Positions 37,177 to 46,966 are shown, counted from the stretch's first letter. The stretch is DNA of 64,000 nt from Yoonia tamlensis (GCF_900115105.1 NZ_FOYP01000001.1:2134097-2198096), one strand, 5' to 3'. Notes: generated by a model from the letters alone, not told the origin. Program-made: numbers and translations.

Positions 37177-39678
37177 TCAGCCGTCCACGCGGATTGTCGC
37201 GTTTGCCGGATCATAGGGGCTGTCTTCGACGATCTCGGCGGGCCACAATTTATCAAACATTTTGACCTGTAGCTTGGTGCCGACAGCGTTCCCGCCCGGT
37301 TTGACATAGCCCATGCCGATAGATTTCCCGAAAGCCACGGAATACCCGCCAGAGGTCAAGCGCCCTACGCGAGTGCCAGCCAGATCATAGAGCGCCTCGC
37401 GGCCCCATGGGTCCGCATCTTCCGGCCCGTCAATCAGCAAGGTGACACAGGTCGAGCGGATTCCGATCTTTTCCATCGCGGCCTTACCGTGGAAATCCTT
37501 GGACAGGTCCACAAACCGCGGCAAATCCGCCTCGAGCGGGGTGGCGTCACGGCCCAATTCGGTCCCAAACGCGCGGTAGGATTTTTCCTGCCGCAGCCAG
37601 TTTTGCGCACGCGCGCCGACCAGTTTCATGCCGTGGTCCGCGCCCGCTTTTTCAAGCAGGTCAAACAGATAGTTCTGCATCTCAATCGGGTGGTGCAATT
37701 CCCAGCCCAATTCACCGGTATAGGCAACGCGGATCGCGTTCACAGGGCACATGCCCAGTTCGATCTGGCGCGCCGACAGCCAAGGGAACCGCTTGTTCGA
37801 TAGCGCGGTTTCGGGGTCCGGATCGCAAATCACTGATTTCAGCACATCGCGTGCTTTGGGACCTGCGATGGCAAAAACGCCCCATTGGGTTGTGACGTTC
37901 TGCACTTCGATCCGGCCAAATTCAGCCTCTTTGTCCTCAATCGCTTTGCGCAGATAATCGGAATCATATTCGGTCCATGCACCGGCAGAGACCAGATAGA
38001 ATTCGTCATCCCTTAGCCGCACAATTGTGTATTCCGTGCGTGTCGTGCCTGCAGAAGTCAGGGCATAGGTCAGGTTGATCCGGCCAACTTTCGGCAATTT
38101 ATTGGTGGTGAACCAATCAAGAAACGCTTCGGCACCCGGCCCTTTGACGATGTGTTTGGTAAAGGCGGTTGCGTCGATCAGGCCAACGCCTTCGCGGATC
38201 GCTTTGGCCTCGTCTACGGCATGCTGCCACCAGCCGCCACGGCGGAAGGAATTTGTTTTTTCGTCATAGTCTTGCGGTGCATCAAGCGGGCCAAAGTAGT
38301 TGGGGCGCTCCCAGCCGTTGACCTGCCCGAATTGCGCGCCGCGCTTGGCTTGGCGGTCATAGGCAGGCGATGTGCGCAAGGGGCGCGCCGCGGGGCGTTC
38401 TTCGTCCGGCCAATGAAGTTTGAGCAAGAACGGATAGGTTTCCTCGTTCTTGACGGTCGCATATTCCGACGTCATCCAATCGCCGTAGCGTTTGGGGTCA
38501 AGTGACGCCATGTCGATCTCGGCTTCGCCTTCGACCATCATCTGCGCGAGGTAGTAGCCCGCACCGCCGCCCGCAGTGATCCCGAATGAGAACCCCTCGG
38601 CCAGCCACATGTTCCGCAGCCCCGGCGCGGGACCGATCAGCGGGTTGCCGTCGGGCGTGTAGCAGATCGGGCCGTTAAAATCATCCTTTAGGCCGACATT
38701 TTCAGTCGAAGGAATACGGTGGATGAAATCCATATATTCCTGTTCGATCCGTTCAAGGTTCAGCGGGAACAGATCGGCACGGAAACTATCCGGCACACCG
38801 TAGCGGAAACGCGATGGCGCGCCGTCCTCGTATGGCCCAAGAATCCAGCCGCCGCGTTCTTCGCGCACGTACCAGCGCGCATCGACATCGCGCAGCACCG
38901 GATGTTCGCCGTTTTCCTTGCGCCATGCAACCAGCGCCGGATCGGGTTCGGTCACGATAAACTGGTGTTCGACAGGAATCGCAGGGGTCTTGATCCCCAG
39001 CATTTTGGCGGTGCGCTGCGCGTGGTTGCCGGTGGCGGTCACCACATGTTCTGCGTGGATCACGATCTGTTCGTCAGACGGGATCAGATTGCCGCCCTTT
39101 TCAATCATCTTGGTGCAGGTCACATCCCAATGATCGCCGGTCCAGTGATAGCCGTCCACCTGCCAGCGCCGTTCAATCGCAACACCACGCTGGCGCGCAC
39201 CTTTGGCCATTGCCATGGTCACATCGGCGGGGTTGATATAACCGTCTGTCGGGTGGAAAATCGCGCCTACCAAATCTTCGGTACGCACCAAGGGCCAGCG
39301 TTCGCGAATTTGATCAGGGGTCATCCATTCGTAAGGGATATCAACGGTTTCCGCCGTTGTCGCGTATAGCATATATTCATCCATACGCGCCTGCGACTGC
39401 GCCATACGCAGGTTGCCGACAACCGAAAAACCGGGGTTCAGGCCGGTTTCCGCTTCGAGCGTCTTGTAGAATTTGATCGAATAATCGTGGATATGGCTGG
39501 ATGCGTAGGACATGTTGAAATAGGGCAGCAGGCCCGCCGCGTGCCATGTCGACCCCGAAGTCAATTCGTCACGTTCAAGCAACATGACATCATCCCAACC
39601 GGCTTTGGCCAGATGATAGGCGATAGATGTCCCGACGGCGCCGCCACCAACAACCAATGCTTTGACATGCGTTTTCAT
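37177..39678 (-). CDS. FAD/GcvT two-domain dehydrogenase, dimethylglycine/sarcosine-dehydrogenase-like
   Basis: The 833-residue product joins an N-terminal FAD-dependent DAO domain (ALVVGGGAVGTSIAYHL) to a C-terminal GcvT-type folate-binding aminomethyltransferase domain. His46 in STWHAAGL corresponds to the histidine that carries covalent FAD in dimethylglycine dehydrogenase. Such enzymes demethylate N-methylated glycine and hand the one-carbon unit to tetrahydrofolate, in the route that uses glycine betaine and related osmolytes. The exact substrate within this family (dimethylglycine, sarcosine or another methylamine) is not decided by the sequence. Single gene, 138 bp after the next gene upstream. 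Confidence 0.88.
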   Translation of the reverse strand: MKTHVKALVVGGGAVGTSIAYHLAKAGWDDVMLLERDELTSGSTWHAAGLLPYFNMSYASSHIHDYSIKFYKTLEAETGLNPGFSVVGNLRMAQSQARMDEYMLYATTAETVDIPYEWMTPDQIRERWPLVRTEDLVGAIFHPTDGYINPADVTMAMAKGARQRGVAIERRWQVDGYHWTGDHWDVTCTKMIEKGGNLIPSDEQIVIHAEHVVTATGNHAQRTAKMLGIKTPAIPVEHQFIVTEPDPALVAWRKENGEHPVLRDVDARWYVREERGGWILGPYEDGAPSRFRYGVPDSFRADLFPLNLERIEQEYMDFIHRIPSTENVGLKDDFNGPICYTPDGNPLIGPAPGLRNMWLAEGFSFGITAGGGAGYYLAQMMVEGEAEIDMASLDPKRYGDWMTSEYATVKNEETYPFLLKLHWPDEERPAARPLRTSPAYDRQAKRGAQFGQVNGWERPNYFGPLDAPQDYDEKTNSFRRGGWWQHAVDEAKAIREGVGLIDATAFTKHIVKGPGAEAFLDWFTTNKLPKVGRINLTYALTSAGTTRTEYTIVRLRDDEFYLVSAGAWTEYDSDYLRKAIEDKEAEFGRIEVQNVTTQWGVFAIAGPKARDVLKSVICDPDPETALSNKRFPWLSARQIELGMCPVNAIRVAYTGELGWELHHPIEMQNYLFDLLEKAGADHGMKLVGARAQNWLRQEKSYRAFGTELGRDATPLEADLPRFVDLSKDFHGKAAMEKIGIRSTCVTLLIDGPEDADPWGREALYDLAGTRVGRLTSGGYSVAFGKSIGMGYVKPGGNAVGTKLQVKMFDKLWPAEIVEDSPYDPANATIRVDG

Positions 39679-39816
39679 CGCCCGAATCCCCTTTTTCGCG
39701 TGTTACAACAAGATTGCGCCGAACCGCGCGGATATGCGTGAACCTTCCGACGTCTCATCATACATTTACGACAATATGAAACGGGTCATGAGATTTTCAC
39801 GGCCAAAAGCGCAGAC

Positions 39817-41037
39817 CTAATTGCCGCCAGCAGTGCAACTGCGGACCCCGTTTTCGACACGGCACTGGCCCGATTGCAGAATCGCGTTGGTCCCCTGTAG
39901 CCCTGTTGTTGGCACAATGCGCGTCGAGGTCGCGACCCCTTCGGCGGGAAGCTGCAAGACCAGCGCCATCACATCATCCGCAACATCGGGGTTTCCTGTC
40001 AGATAGTCCGAAAAATCCGCCTGCGTCGAATCCGGATTTACGATCTTGCCCAGAATGTAATGCTCGTGATCGTTCCAGACGCGGTCGCTGTTGCGCAGCC
40101 TTGCGGCAAAATAGCGGGCTTTGTTTTCCTGCGATCCGTCGTCCAGAAGTTCAAACAGCGGCATTGGCACCTGCGCGATCTGATCAGGATAAAGCGCGAT
40201 CAAACCGTCCCAATTGGTGATTTCAGCCGATTTGATGCGCGCCAATGCTTCCATCCACGGATCACCCAAATCAACGCCATCCGCAATCATCCCTGCGGCA
40301 ATATACGCAATCGAAGGCGCGGGCGGTACCGCTGCAAGCGGTTGCTGGTTCGGGGTCACAATGCCCGAACTGTCGGAAAATTTCGGATCAGGCGTTGGCA
40401 ACAATCCGTTCGCACGCCCAAGATCGACATGCATTAAAAGCGCTGCCACAGCCGCGTCACTGCTGTTGCTCAAGAGCGTGATATCAACAACTTCGTCGAT
40501 TTCTTCGTCACCCAGACGCATCACATAATGGCGATATTTCACAGGCACAGGACCGCTTTGGCCGGGTACTTCGGACAGCATGGGCTTTGCTATCAATGCA
40601 ATGCCACGGATCATGGCAATATCGACGTCCAAATTTGGCTTGGATTCGCCCGCAGACGCCCGCGTCATCTGGTCAAAAATGCTGTTACGAACCGGACGGT
40701 GGGGGCCGAACGCCATCTGCAAAACGACAATTTCATCGCCATTTACAGCCGACCAAACCGCACCTTTGGTTGGATCACCGTTCAGCGTTTCAAACCCGCG
40801 CAAAAGCCGCTGCGTGGTGGTTGCCGGCGCATCGGGGGCCGCCAATGGCTCTTGCACGATCGTTTCACCATGGGCCGTCAGATAGGGGACAATCTCCCAG
40901 CCTTCGGGCGCTGTCACCTCGATGCTGACCAGCCGCTGCTGGAAAACATGTTCATCCCAGACGATCTTGAAGACAAAGACGATTGCCGCCGCAACGACCA
41001 GCATCAAAAGCCCGACAAGTGGCATCAACAATCGCAT
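39817..41037 (-). CDS. Uncharacterised protein with N-terminal membrane anchor
   Basis: I do not recognise this 406-residue protein. It has one hydrophobic N-terminal segment (LMPLVGLLMLVVAAAIVFVF), after which the body is polar and predicted to face the periplasm, and it ends with a C-X8-C pair in SGQCRVENGVRSCTAGGN. The body is rich in short acidic helices and Pro loops (PDPKFSDSSGIVTPNQ) with no motif I know. AAAGGAT precedes the ATG. It lies 40 bp downstream of the gyaR-like gene on the same strand but reads as a separate cistron. Confidence 0.65.
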   Translation of the reverse strand: MRLLMPLVGLLMLVVAAAIVFVFKIVWDEHVFQQRLVSIEVTAPEGWEIVPYLTAHGETIVQEPLAAPDAPATTTQRLLRGFETLNGDPTKGAVWSAVNGDEIVVLQMAFGPHRPVRNSIFDQMTRASAGESKPNLDVDIAMIRGIALIAKPMLSEVPGQSGPVPVKYRHYVMRLGDEEIDEVVDITLLSNSSDAAVAALLMHVDLGRANGLLPTPDPKFSDSSGIVTPNQQPLAAVPPAPSIAYIAAGMIADGVDLGDPWMEALARIKSAEITNWDGLIALYPDQIAQVPMPLFELLDDGSQENKARYFAARLRNSDRVWNDHEHYILGKIVNPDSTQADFSDYLTGNPDVADDVMALVLQLPAEGVATSTRIVPTTGLQGTNAILQSGQCRVENGVRSCTAGGN

Positions 41038-41077
41038 AGCGCATTATCCTTTCAAGGAAATTTCCACGAGACTAACG

Positions 41078-42064
41078 CTAGAGCATTGCCGGCACAACCA
41101 GATCGGGTGGGCGGTGCCCGTCGGCAAAGGTCTTGATGTTCACAATCACCTTTTCGCCCATCTCGATACGGCCTTCGACGGTGGCCGACCCCATATGCGG
41201 CAACAAAATCGCGTTTGGCAATTCCTTAAGGCGCGGGTTGATTTCATGGCCGCGTTCAAACACATCCAAACCCGCCCCCGCAATTTCGCCTGCGCGCAGC
41301 ATGCGGGTCAGCGCGTTTTCATCAATCACTTCGCCGCGCGAGGTGTTCACGATTACCGCGTCCGGCTTCATCAGTTTCAGTCGCCGCGCGTTCATCAGGT
41401 GAAACGTTGAAGGCGTATGTGGGCAGTTGATCGAAATCACATCCATGCGGGCAACCATCTGGTCCAGACTTTCCCAATATGTCGCGTCCAGCGCATCTTC
41501 GATTTCGGCGTGCAGGCGTTTGCGGTTGTGGTAGTGCACCTGCATCCCGAATGCCGCCGCGCGCCGTGCCACAGCCTGCCCGATCCGGCCCATCCCAAGA
41601 ATGCCCAAGCGCCGCCCCCGAATGCGCCCGCCCATCATTGCGGTCGGCGACCAGCCCTGCCAGTCGCTTGATTGCGCAAGCCGCAACCCTTCGGCCAAGC
41701 GCCGCGTCACGCCCAGAATCAGTGCCATGACCATATCGGCGGTGTCTTCGGTCACAACCCCGGGAGTGTTGGATACATGAATGCCCCGCTCGCGCGCTGT
41801 CGACACATCGATATTATCAACCCCCGCACCGTAATTTGCGATCAGCTTCAGACGCTCGCCCGCACGGGCCAGCAATTTGGCGTCGATTTGGTCGGTAATT
41901 GTGGCTACCAGAACATCCGCATGCGCCATCGCCTCGGCGAGTTCATCCGTGGACATCGGCGTGTCGTCTTCGCGCAGCTTAACATCGAATAATTCTTTCA
42001 TCCGCGTTTCGACAACATCGGGTAACCGTCGCGTCACAACAACACTTATTCGTTTGCTTGGCAT
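41078..42064 (-). CDS. D-2-hydroxyacid dehydrogenase, glyoxylate-reductase-like
   Basis: The 328-residue product has the NAD(P)-binding motif LGILGMGRIGQAVARRA (about residues 150-166) and the D-2-hydroxyacid dehydrogenase signatures, with the catalytic Arg in VNTSRGEVIDENAL and His in ILLPHMGSATVEGR. It resembles the GyaR/glyoxylate reductase group, which reduces glyoxylate or hydroxypyruvate; a role next to glycine-type demethylation would fit but is inference. The start MPSKRISVVVTRR has GGGAGG upstream. It is divergent from the SH3 gene. Confidence 0.9.
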   Translation of the reverse strand: MPSKRISVVVTRRLPDVVETRMKELFDVKLREDDTPMSTDELAEAMAHADVLVATITDQIDAKLLARAGERLKLIANYGAGVDNIDVSTARERGIHVSNTPGVVTEDTADMVMALILGVTRRLAEGLRLAQSSDWQGWSPTAMMGGRIRGRRLGILGMGRIGQAVARRAAAFGMQVHYHNRKRLHAEIEDALDATYWESLDQMVARMDVISINCPHTPSTFHLMNARRLKLMKPDAVIVNTSRGEVIDENALTRMLRAGEIAGAGLDVFERGHEINPRLKELPNAILLPHMGSATVEGRIEMGEKVIVNIKTFADGHRPPDLVVPAML

Positions 42065-42173
42065 GGGGGCGCCTCCCGTGGCTTTCCAAATTCTGCATTC
42101 CATGTCAGGTTGCGCCAAAGGGACGCGCAGCACAAGAACCGCGCGCCATATTTTGAGCAGTATAGGGTAAACG

Positions 42174-42704
42174 ATGGGTAGTTTTCTGCGATGGCTTCGC
42201 ATGTGTTCTCTGGCGGTGATGGCCTGCGGGTTCAGCGCCCAAATAACCCATGCTCAAGACGCGAATGATGCCCCCGCACTTGGCCCCGAAACCAACCTGC
42301 CACTGCCGCGATTTGTGTCGCTCAAAGCCTCTGAAGCCAATGTGCGGCGCGGCCCGTCACTGTCGCACCGGATTGATTGGGTATTTCAACGCCGCAACAT
42401 GCCGCTCCAGGTGGTCGCAGAATACGGGCACTGGCGGCGTGTCATCGACCGCGAAGGTCAGGGCGGCTGGGTGCATTACACAATGCTTTCGGGCGTGCGT
42501 ACGGTGCTGGTTGACGGCGATGATACGCCGCTGCGCACAAACCCGTCTGAGGATGCCAATCAGCGCGCCGTGCTTGAACACGGGGTAATCGCACGTCTGG
42601 GCGATTGCACCCCGACATGGTGCGAAATCAGCGCTGGCGGCTACGAAGGCTGGGCCCCCAAATCCGCAATCTGGGGCGTGTCCGATCTGGAAATCCGCGA
42701 ATAG
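42174..42704 (+). CDS. Secreted SH3-domain protein
   Basis: The 176-residue product has a signal peptide (LAVMACGFSAQITHAQ) and two bacterial SH3-type repeats, about 49-105 (EANVRRGPSLSHRIDWVFQR...GGWVHYTML) and 110-168 (PLRTNPSEDANQRAVLEHG...YEGWAPKSAIWGV). Such domains bind peptidoglycan or proteins in the periplasm. AGGG precedes the ATG. The next gene, the metal transporter, starts 42 bp later. Confidence 0.88.
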   Translation: MGSFLRWLRMCSLAVMACGFSAQITHAQDANDAPALGPETNLPLPRFVSLKASEANVRRGPSLSHRIDWVFQRRNMPLQVVAEYGHWRRVIDREGQGGWVHYTMLSGVRTVLVDGDDTPLRTNPSEDANQRAVLEHGVIARLGDCTPTWCEISAGGYEGWAPKSAIWGVSDLEIRE

Positions 42705-42746
42705 GTGATGCTTGCGGCATTTGCCAAAACCGCCTAGCACTGGGCC

Positions 42747-43655
42747 ATGCCCGATGCCCATTCCACCCGTTTGAACCTTTCTGCCGGATTGTTATCCGTT
42801 GCGGTGGCGCTGGTCTTGGTGATCGCCAAGCTTTGGGCGCTTGGGCAGACGGGATCGCTGTCGATTGCGGCGACATTGGCTGATAGCGCGATGGATCTGA
42901 TGATGTCGCTTGGCGGGCTTGCGGCTATCGCCTATGCCGCCAAGCCCGCGGATGACGACCATAATTTCGGCCATACCTCGGCCGAAGATCTCGCGGCGCT
43001 TGGGCAGGCGCTGTTTATCCTCGTCTCTGCCGGGGTCATCGCAACGGCCGCGATCCTGCGGCTGCTTGACGACACCGTGTCCCTGCCCGACCGCGAGGCC
43101 CAAGGCATTGGCGTGATGGTGTTTTCTATCGCGGTCACGCTTGCGCTTGTGCTGTGGCAACGGCGGGTGGCAGCAACGACCGGCAATAAGGTCGTGCAAG
43201 CCGACAGCCTGCATTATCTTGGCGACCTGATCCCGAATATCGGCGCGATTATTGCACTTTGGGCTTCGGCGCGTTTGGGGCTTGGGCAGATTGACAGCGT
43301 GGTCGCGCTCGGGGCTGCGGCGCTTTTGGCTGTCGGTGCCTTGCGCATTGGCAAGGGCGCGTGGGACGCGTTGATGGACCGGCAGGCGGACCCTGCGATG
43401 ATCGCAGGCATATGCGCAATTGCCGACGGGTTCGACGGCATTCACGGCTATCACGACCTTAAGACCCGCGTCGCAGGCAGTCGGGTTTTTGTGAACCTGC
43501 ATATCGAACTTGATGGCGCGCAAAGCCTTAAGGATGCCCATGCAAAAGGTGCCGCCCTGCGGCGGGCGATTGTGGCGGCCTACCCGCAGGCTGACGTGCT
43601 GATCCACAAAGACCCGATTGGCGTCGAAAAACACCCCGATGATGCACGCCCGTAG
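42747..43655 (+). CDS. Cation diffusion facilitator (CDF) metal transporter, FieF-like
   Basis: The 302-residue product has six hydrophobic segments and a C-terminal cytoplasmic domain. Metal-site residues of the CDF family are visible: Asp...Asp in LADSAMDLMMS of segment two, and His...Asp in HYLGDLIPN of segment five. It should export Zn2+, Fe2+ or Mn2+ using the proton gradient; the metal cannot be chosen. Its TAG stop lies inside the palindromic element at 43651. Confidence 0.92.
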   Translation: MPDAHSTRLNLSAGLLSVAVALVLVIAKLWALGQTGSLSIAATLADSAMDLMMSLGGLAAIAYAAKPADDDHNFGHTSAEDLAALGQALFILVSAGVIATAAILRLLDDTVSLPDREAQGIGVMVFSIAVTLALVLWQRRVAATTGNKVVQADSLHYLGDLIPNIGAIIALWASARLGLGQIDSVVALGAAALLAVGALRIGKGAWDALMDRQADPAMIAGICAIADGFDGIHGYHDLKTRVAGSRVFVNLHIELDGAQSLKDAHAKGAALRRAIVAAYPQADVLIHKDPIGVEKHPDDARP

Positions 43656-43673
43656 GGTGGATCTTATCCACCC
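43651..43673 (+). repeat. Copy 2 of the GTAGGGTGGAT palindrome
   Basis: CGTAGGGTGGAT, then CTT, then ATCCACCC: arms GGGTGGAT/ATCCACCC are perfect, with a 3-base loop. It provides the stop codon of the CDF transporter and lies between two convergent genes, so it could also act as a two-way terminator. Confidence 0.7.
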
Positions 43674-43675
43674 GC

Positions 43676-44104
43676 CTAGAGCGCGCGCCAGTCATATTGC
43701 GGCACGTGGTAACCGACGTCCTCGGTGACTTGAAAACTGCGCGCGCAGGCATCGCAAGTCACGCGCATCTCGCTCCAACCAGCATGGGTTACACGACCTG
43801 TAATGCGCAACGTGCCACCTAGCTGCGACGGATCCCCGCGATATCCCTGACAGGGGCATCGCGGGGGCGTCGCATGACCACGCTGAAGCCGTTCAATATA
43901 GTGGTCAAGTGTCGCCCGCCGGTCCGGCGGCAGCGCGATATTGCGGGTCGCAGCCACCAAAGCATCGACATGCGCGGCCATGTATTTATGGACCTCCAGA
44001 TCAGCAATGCCGCAGGTTCTGTCTACAGTGCGGGCCACCCGCAAAGGATCGCCCGATAGAAACCCGCGCAAACGCTTTGCACCGGCACTAGGTTTGCGGG
44101 CCAA
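43676..44104 (-). CDS. Uncharacterised protein with four-cysteine zinc-ribbon pattern
   Basis: The 142-residue product is unrecognised. Its second half has C-X-C (CPC at 83-85) and C-X2-C (CDAC at 117-120), about 32 residues apart, a spacing that suits a metal-binding ribbon. The N-terminal half is basic and helical. The start is TTG, supported by AAAGGGCG 7 bases upstream; this overlaps the end of the M3 peptidase gene by 17 bases. The arrangement implies translational coupling. Cytoplasmic; function unknown. Confidence 0.65.
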   Translation of the reverse strand: MARKPSAGAKRLRGFLSGDPLRVARTVDRTCGIADLEVHKYMAAHVDALVAATRNIALPPDRRATLDHYIERLQRGHATPPRCPCQGYRGDPSQLGGTLRITGRVTHAGWSEMRVTCDACARSFQVTEDVGYHVPQYDWRAL

Positions 44105-46115
44105 GACCGCGCCCTTTCAGCAGCGCATCCACCCCCGGCAATCGCCCGCGGAACGCCACATAAAGATCGGCAGCATCGACAGACCCGCCGGATGACAAAA
44201 CGGTTTCCTCCAACCGCTTGGCGGTCTGCGGGTCAAACGGGTCGCCGACCTCTTGAAATGCATCAAACGCATCTGCGTCCATCACTTCGGACCACATGTA
44301 GCTGTAATAGCCGCTGGAATAGCCGTCGCCTGCAAACACATGCGCAAAATGCGGCGTTGCATGGCGCATCCGAATTGCATGCGGCATGCCGATTTGTTCA
44401 AGAACCTCGGCCTGTTTTTGCATCGGGTCAGCGGGCGCCGGCCCGTTGTGAAACGCCAGATCAACCAAGGCCGAGGCCACATATTCCACCGTCTGGAACC
44501 CCATGTCATAGGTCGCGGCCCCCAGCATCCGGTCAAGCAGGTCCTGCGGCATCGGCGCGCCGGTTTCCGCATGGGTTGCAAATTCGGCCAGTACTTCGGG
44601 CACCTCAAGCCAATGTTCAAACAACTGGCTGGGCAGTTCCACAAAATCGCGGGCAACCGACGTGCCGCTGATGCTTTCATAGGTCACATCCGACAGCATC
44701 TGGTGCAACGCATGGCCAAATTCGTGGAACAATGTGCGCGCGTCATCGTACGATAGCAGCGCTGGCTTGCCTTCTTCGGGCTTTGCGAAATTGCACACGT
44801 TCACAACATGCGGGCGGATATCGCCGCCGATCTTTGTTTGCGACCGCATTGCCGAACACCAGGCACCCGACCGTTTTGACCCCCGCGCGAAATAGTCGCC
44901 AATGAAAACAGCGACATGCGCGCCGTCGCGGGTGACTTCCCACATGCGCACATCAGGGTGGTATGTCGGGCCGTCAAGCGGCGCAAATGCAAGGCCAAAC
45001 AGGCGGGTCGCACAAGAAAATGCGGCGTCAATCATCCGGTCAAGCTGCAGATATGGCTTCAGCTCTGCCTCATCGAGATCATGCAATTGCTTGCGGCGCT
45101 TTTCAGAATAATATCGCCAGTCCCAAGGCTCTAACGGTCCGTCCCAGCCGTCCGCGTGCAGCATCCGCGTCAGCACCTCTGCATCTGTTTGCGCTGCGGC
45201 TTTTGCGGGCTCCCAGACCTGCATCAGCAGATCATTGACCGCCGCAGGCGTTCCGGCCATTTCGGTTTCCAGTTTGAAATCGGCGAAATTGGCATAACCC
45301 AGCAGTTTGGCACGTTGTTCGCGCAGTCTCAGCGTTTCCGCCGCCAGCGCGCGGTTGTCGGTCTCGCCGCCATTGGCCCCGCGCGCACCCCATGCTTCAT
45401 AGGCTTTCTGGCGCAAATCTCGCCGGTCCGAGAACTGCAAGAAAGGCACGATCAGAGACCGCGACAGGGTAACAACCGGACCGCCCGCGTCTTTTTCGGC
45501 GCCTGCAGCCTTGGCCGTGGCAATGACAAAATCGGGCAACCCATCAAGATCATCCGCGCCCAAAGGCATGAACCAGCTGCGTTCATCCGCCAGCAGGTTT
45601 TGCGTGAATTGCGTCCCCAGAACCGACAGGCGCGATTTTGCGTCGCGCAGGGCCAGCGCATCATCGCCCGTCAACTGCGCGCCTGCACGCACAAACCCGC
45701 GGCGCGTCAACATCAGGACACGTTGCTGTTCATCGGTCAGATCCAGCGTGTCGCGCTGATCCCAAAGTTGTTCCACCCGCGCAAACAAGGCCTTGTTTTC
45801 AGAAACTTCTGACGCATAAGCGCTCAGCAGTGGCGCAAATGCGCGCTGCAGTTCTTCGCGCGCGGCGTTGCTATCGGCGCCTGCCATCGCATAGAACGCG
45901 CCCAAAACGCGGCCCAGCAATTCGTCGGCGGTTTCCAAAGCGGTGATTGTGTTGTCAAACGTCGGCGCATCCGCATTGCCCGCAATCGCGGCAATATTTT
46001 CGCGCGACAGCGCAAGCGCCGCGTCCACAGCGGGCGCAAAATCACTGTCTGAAATCAGGTGAAACGGGGGCAATCCAAAGGGCGTGTCCCAAGTGGCAAG
46101 TAGCGGGTTGGTCAT
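44088..46115 (-). CDS. M3-family metallopeptidase (oligopeptidase A/Dcp type)
   Basis: The 675-residue product is a zinc peptidase with the HEFGHALH motif near residue 465, in the conserved context LFHEFGHALHQMLSDVTYES, and the downstream GTSVARDFVELPSQ. The enzyme should degrade short peptides in the cytoplasm. Start MTNPLLATWDTPFGLPPF was chosen since GGAG lies upstream. It follows the permease gene by 42 bp, and may share its transcript. Confidence 0.94.
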   Translation of the reverse strand: MTNPLLATWDTPFGLPPFHLISDSDFAPAVDAALALSRENIAAIAGNADAPTFDNTITALETADELLGRVLGAFYAMAGADSNAAREELQRAFAPLLSAYASEVSENKALFARVEQLWDQRDTLDLTDEQQRVLMLTRRGFVRAGAQLTGDDALALRDAKSRLSVLGTQFTQNLLADERSWFMPLGADDLDGLPDFVIATAKAAGAEKDAGGPVVTLSRSLIVPFLQFSDRRDLRQKAYEAWGARGANGGETDNRALAAETLRLREQRAKLLGYANFADFKLETEMAGTPAAVNDLLMQVWEPAKAAAQTDAEVLTRMLHADGWDGPLEPWDWRYYSEKRRKQLHDLDEAELKPYLQLDRMIDAAFSCATRLFGLAFAPLDGPTYHPDVRMWEVTRDGAHVAVFIGDYFARGSKRSGAWCSAMRSQTKIGGDIRPHVVNVCNFAKPEEGKPALLSYDDARTLFHEFGHALHQMLSDVTYESISGTSVARDFVELPSQLFEHWLEVPEVLAEFATHAETGAPMPQDLLDRMLGAATYDMGFQTVEYVASALVDLAFHNGPAPADPMQKQAEVLEQIGMPHAIRMRHATPHFAHVFAGDGYSSGYYSYMWSEVMDADAFDAFQEVGDPFDPQTAKRLEETVLSSGGSVDAADLYVAFRGRLPGVDALLKGRGLGPQT

Positions 46116-46157
46116 AGAAATCTCCTTTGCGGAATAGATAGGGTGCGCGCCGCGCAT

Positions 46158-46949
46158 TTACACGCGTTGCCGCATCCTTTGTTCAAAGCGGCGCAAGCCA
46201 ATCGACAGGCTGATTGTCATCGTCAGGTAAACCAGCGCGACCACGTTATAGGTTTCAAAATAGCGGAAATTTCCGGCGGCGGTGACCTTGCCCAATTGGG
46301 TCACATCGGTCACGCCCAGCACGGAAACAAGGCTCGAATCTTTCAGCATCGCCACAAAATCATTGCCCAAGGGCGGCAAGATCGTGCGCAAAGCCTGCGG
46401 AAAAACGATGTGACGAAACCGCTGCCAGCGGTTTAGGCCCAGCGCCTCGGCGGCCTCGATTTGTCCGACATCAACCGATTGCAGCCCAGCGCGGAAAACT
46501 TCGGCCAGAAATGACGCATAGGCAAGCGTCAGCGCAATAATCGCGCGCCAAAGCAGCGAAAAATCACGGGTGCGGATCGGGTCGAACCCGATCAGATCCG
46601 CGGCCCAGTTCCACGCCATCACCAGCCCCGGCGCCAGTACAAATGCCACATAAAGCAAAAGCACAATGATCGGCACGCCGCGCACAATTTCGATGTAAAA
46701 CCGCGCCAGCTGCCGCAATACAATCGAGCGCGACATGCCCGCCAGCGCCAAGCCAAGCCCCAGCAAACAGGCCATCGCGTAGGCAACCAGCGTGACGTAG
46801 ACCGTCACCCAAATCCCCTTGCGCAGCGTATTGAGAACCTTGGTATAGGTTTCATCAATAAGAACCTGCCAAAACAAATAAAGGCCGATCGCGATCACCG
46901 CGACCAGCCAATACGGAAAATCCGCTTTGCCGGTGTTTTTAGGATGCAA
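46158..46949 (-). CDS. Polar amino acid ABC transporter permease
   Basis: The 263-residue product has five to six hydrophobic segments and the His/Glu/Gln-type permease motif ALGLNRWQRFRHIVFPQALR (EAA loop, about residues 180-199), which contacts the ATPase. It follows the binding protein by 17 bases. The start is TTG, with GAGG 8 bases upstream. No ATP-binding gene lies nearby, so the partner must be encoded elsewhere. Substrate: polar amino acid or related compound, by family. Confidence 0.92.
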   Translation of the reverse strand: MHPKNTGKADFPYWLVAVIAIGLYLFWQVLIDETYTKVLNTLRKGIWVTVYVTLVAYAMACLLGLGLALAGMSRSIVLRQLARFYIEIVRGVPIIVLLLYVAFVLAPGLVMAWNWAADLIGFDPIRTRDFSLLWRAIIALTLAYASFLAEVFRAGLQSVDVGQIEAAEALGLNRWQRFRHIVFPQALRTILPPLGNDFVAMLKDSSLVSVLGVTDVTQLGKVTAAGNFRYFETYNVVALVYLTMTISLSIGLRRFEQRMRQRV

Positions 46950-46966
46950 TGCGGGGGCCTCGGGGC

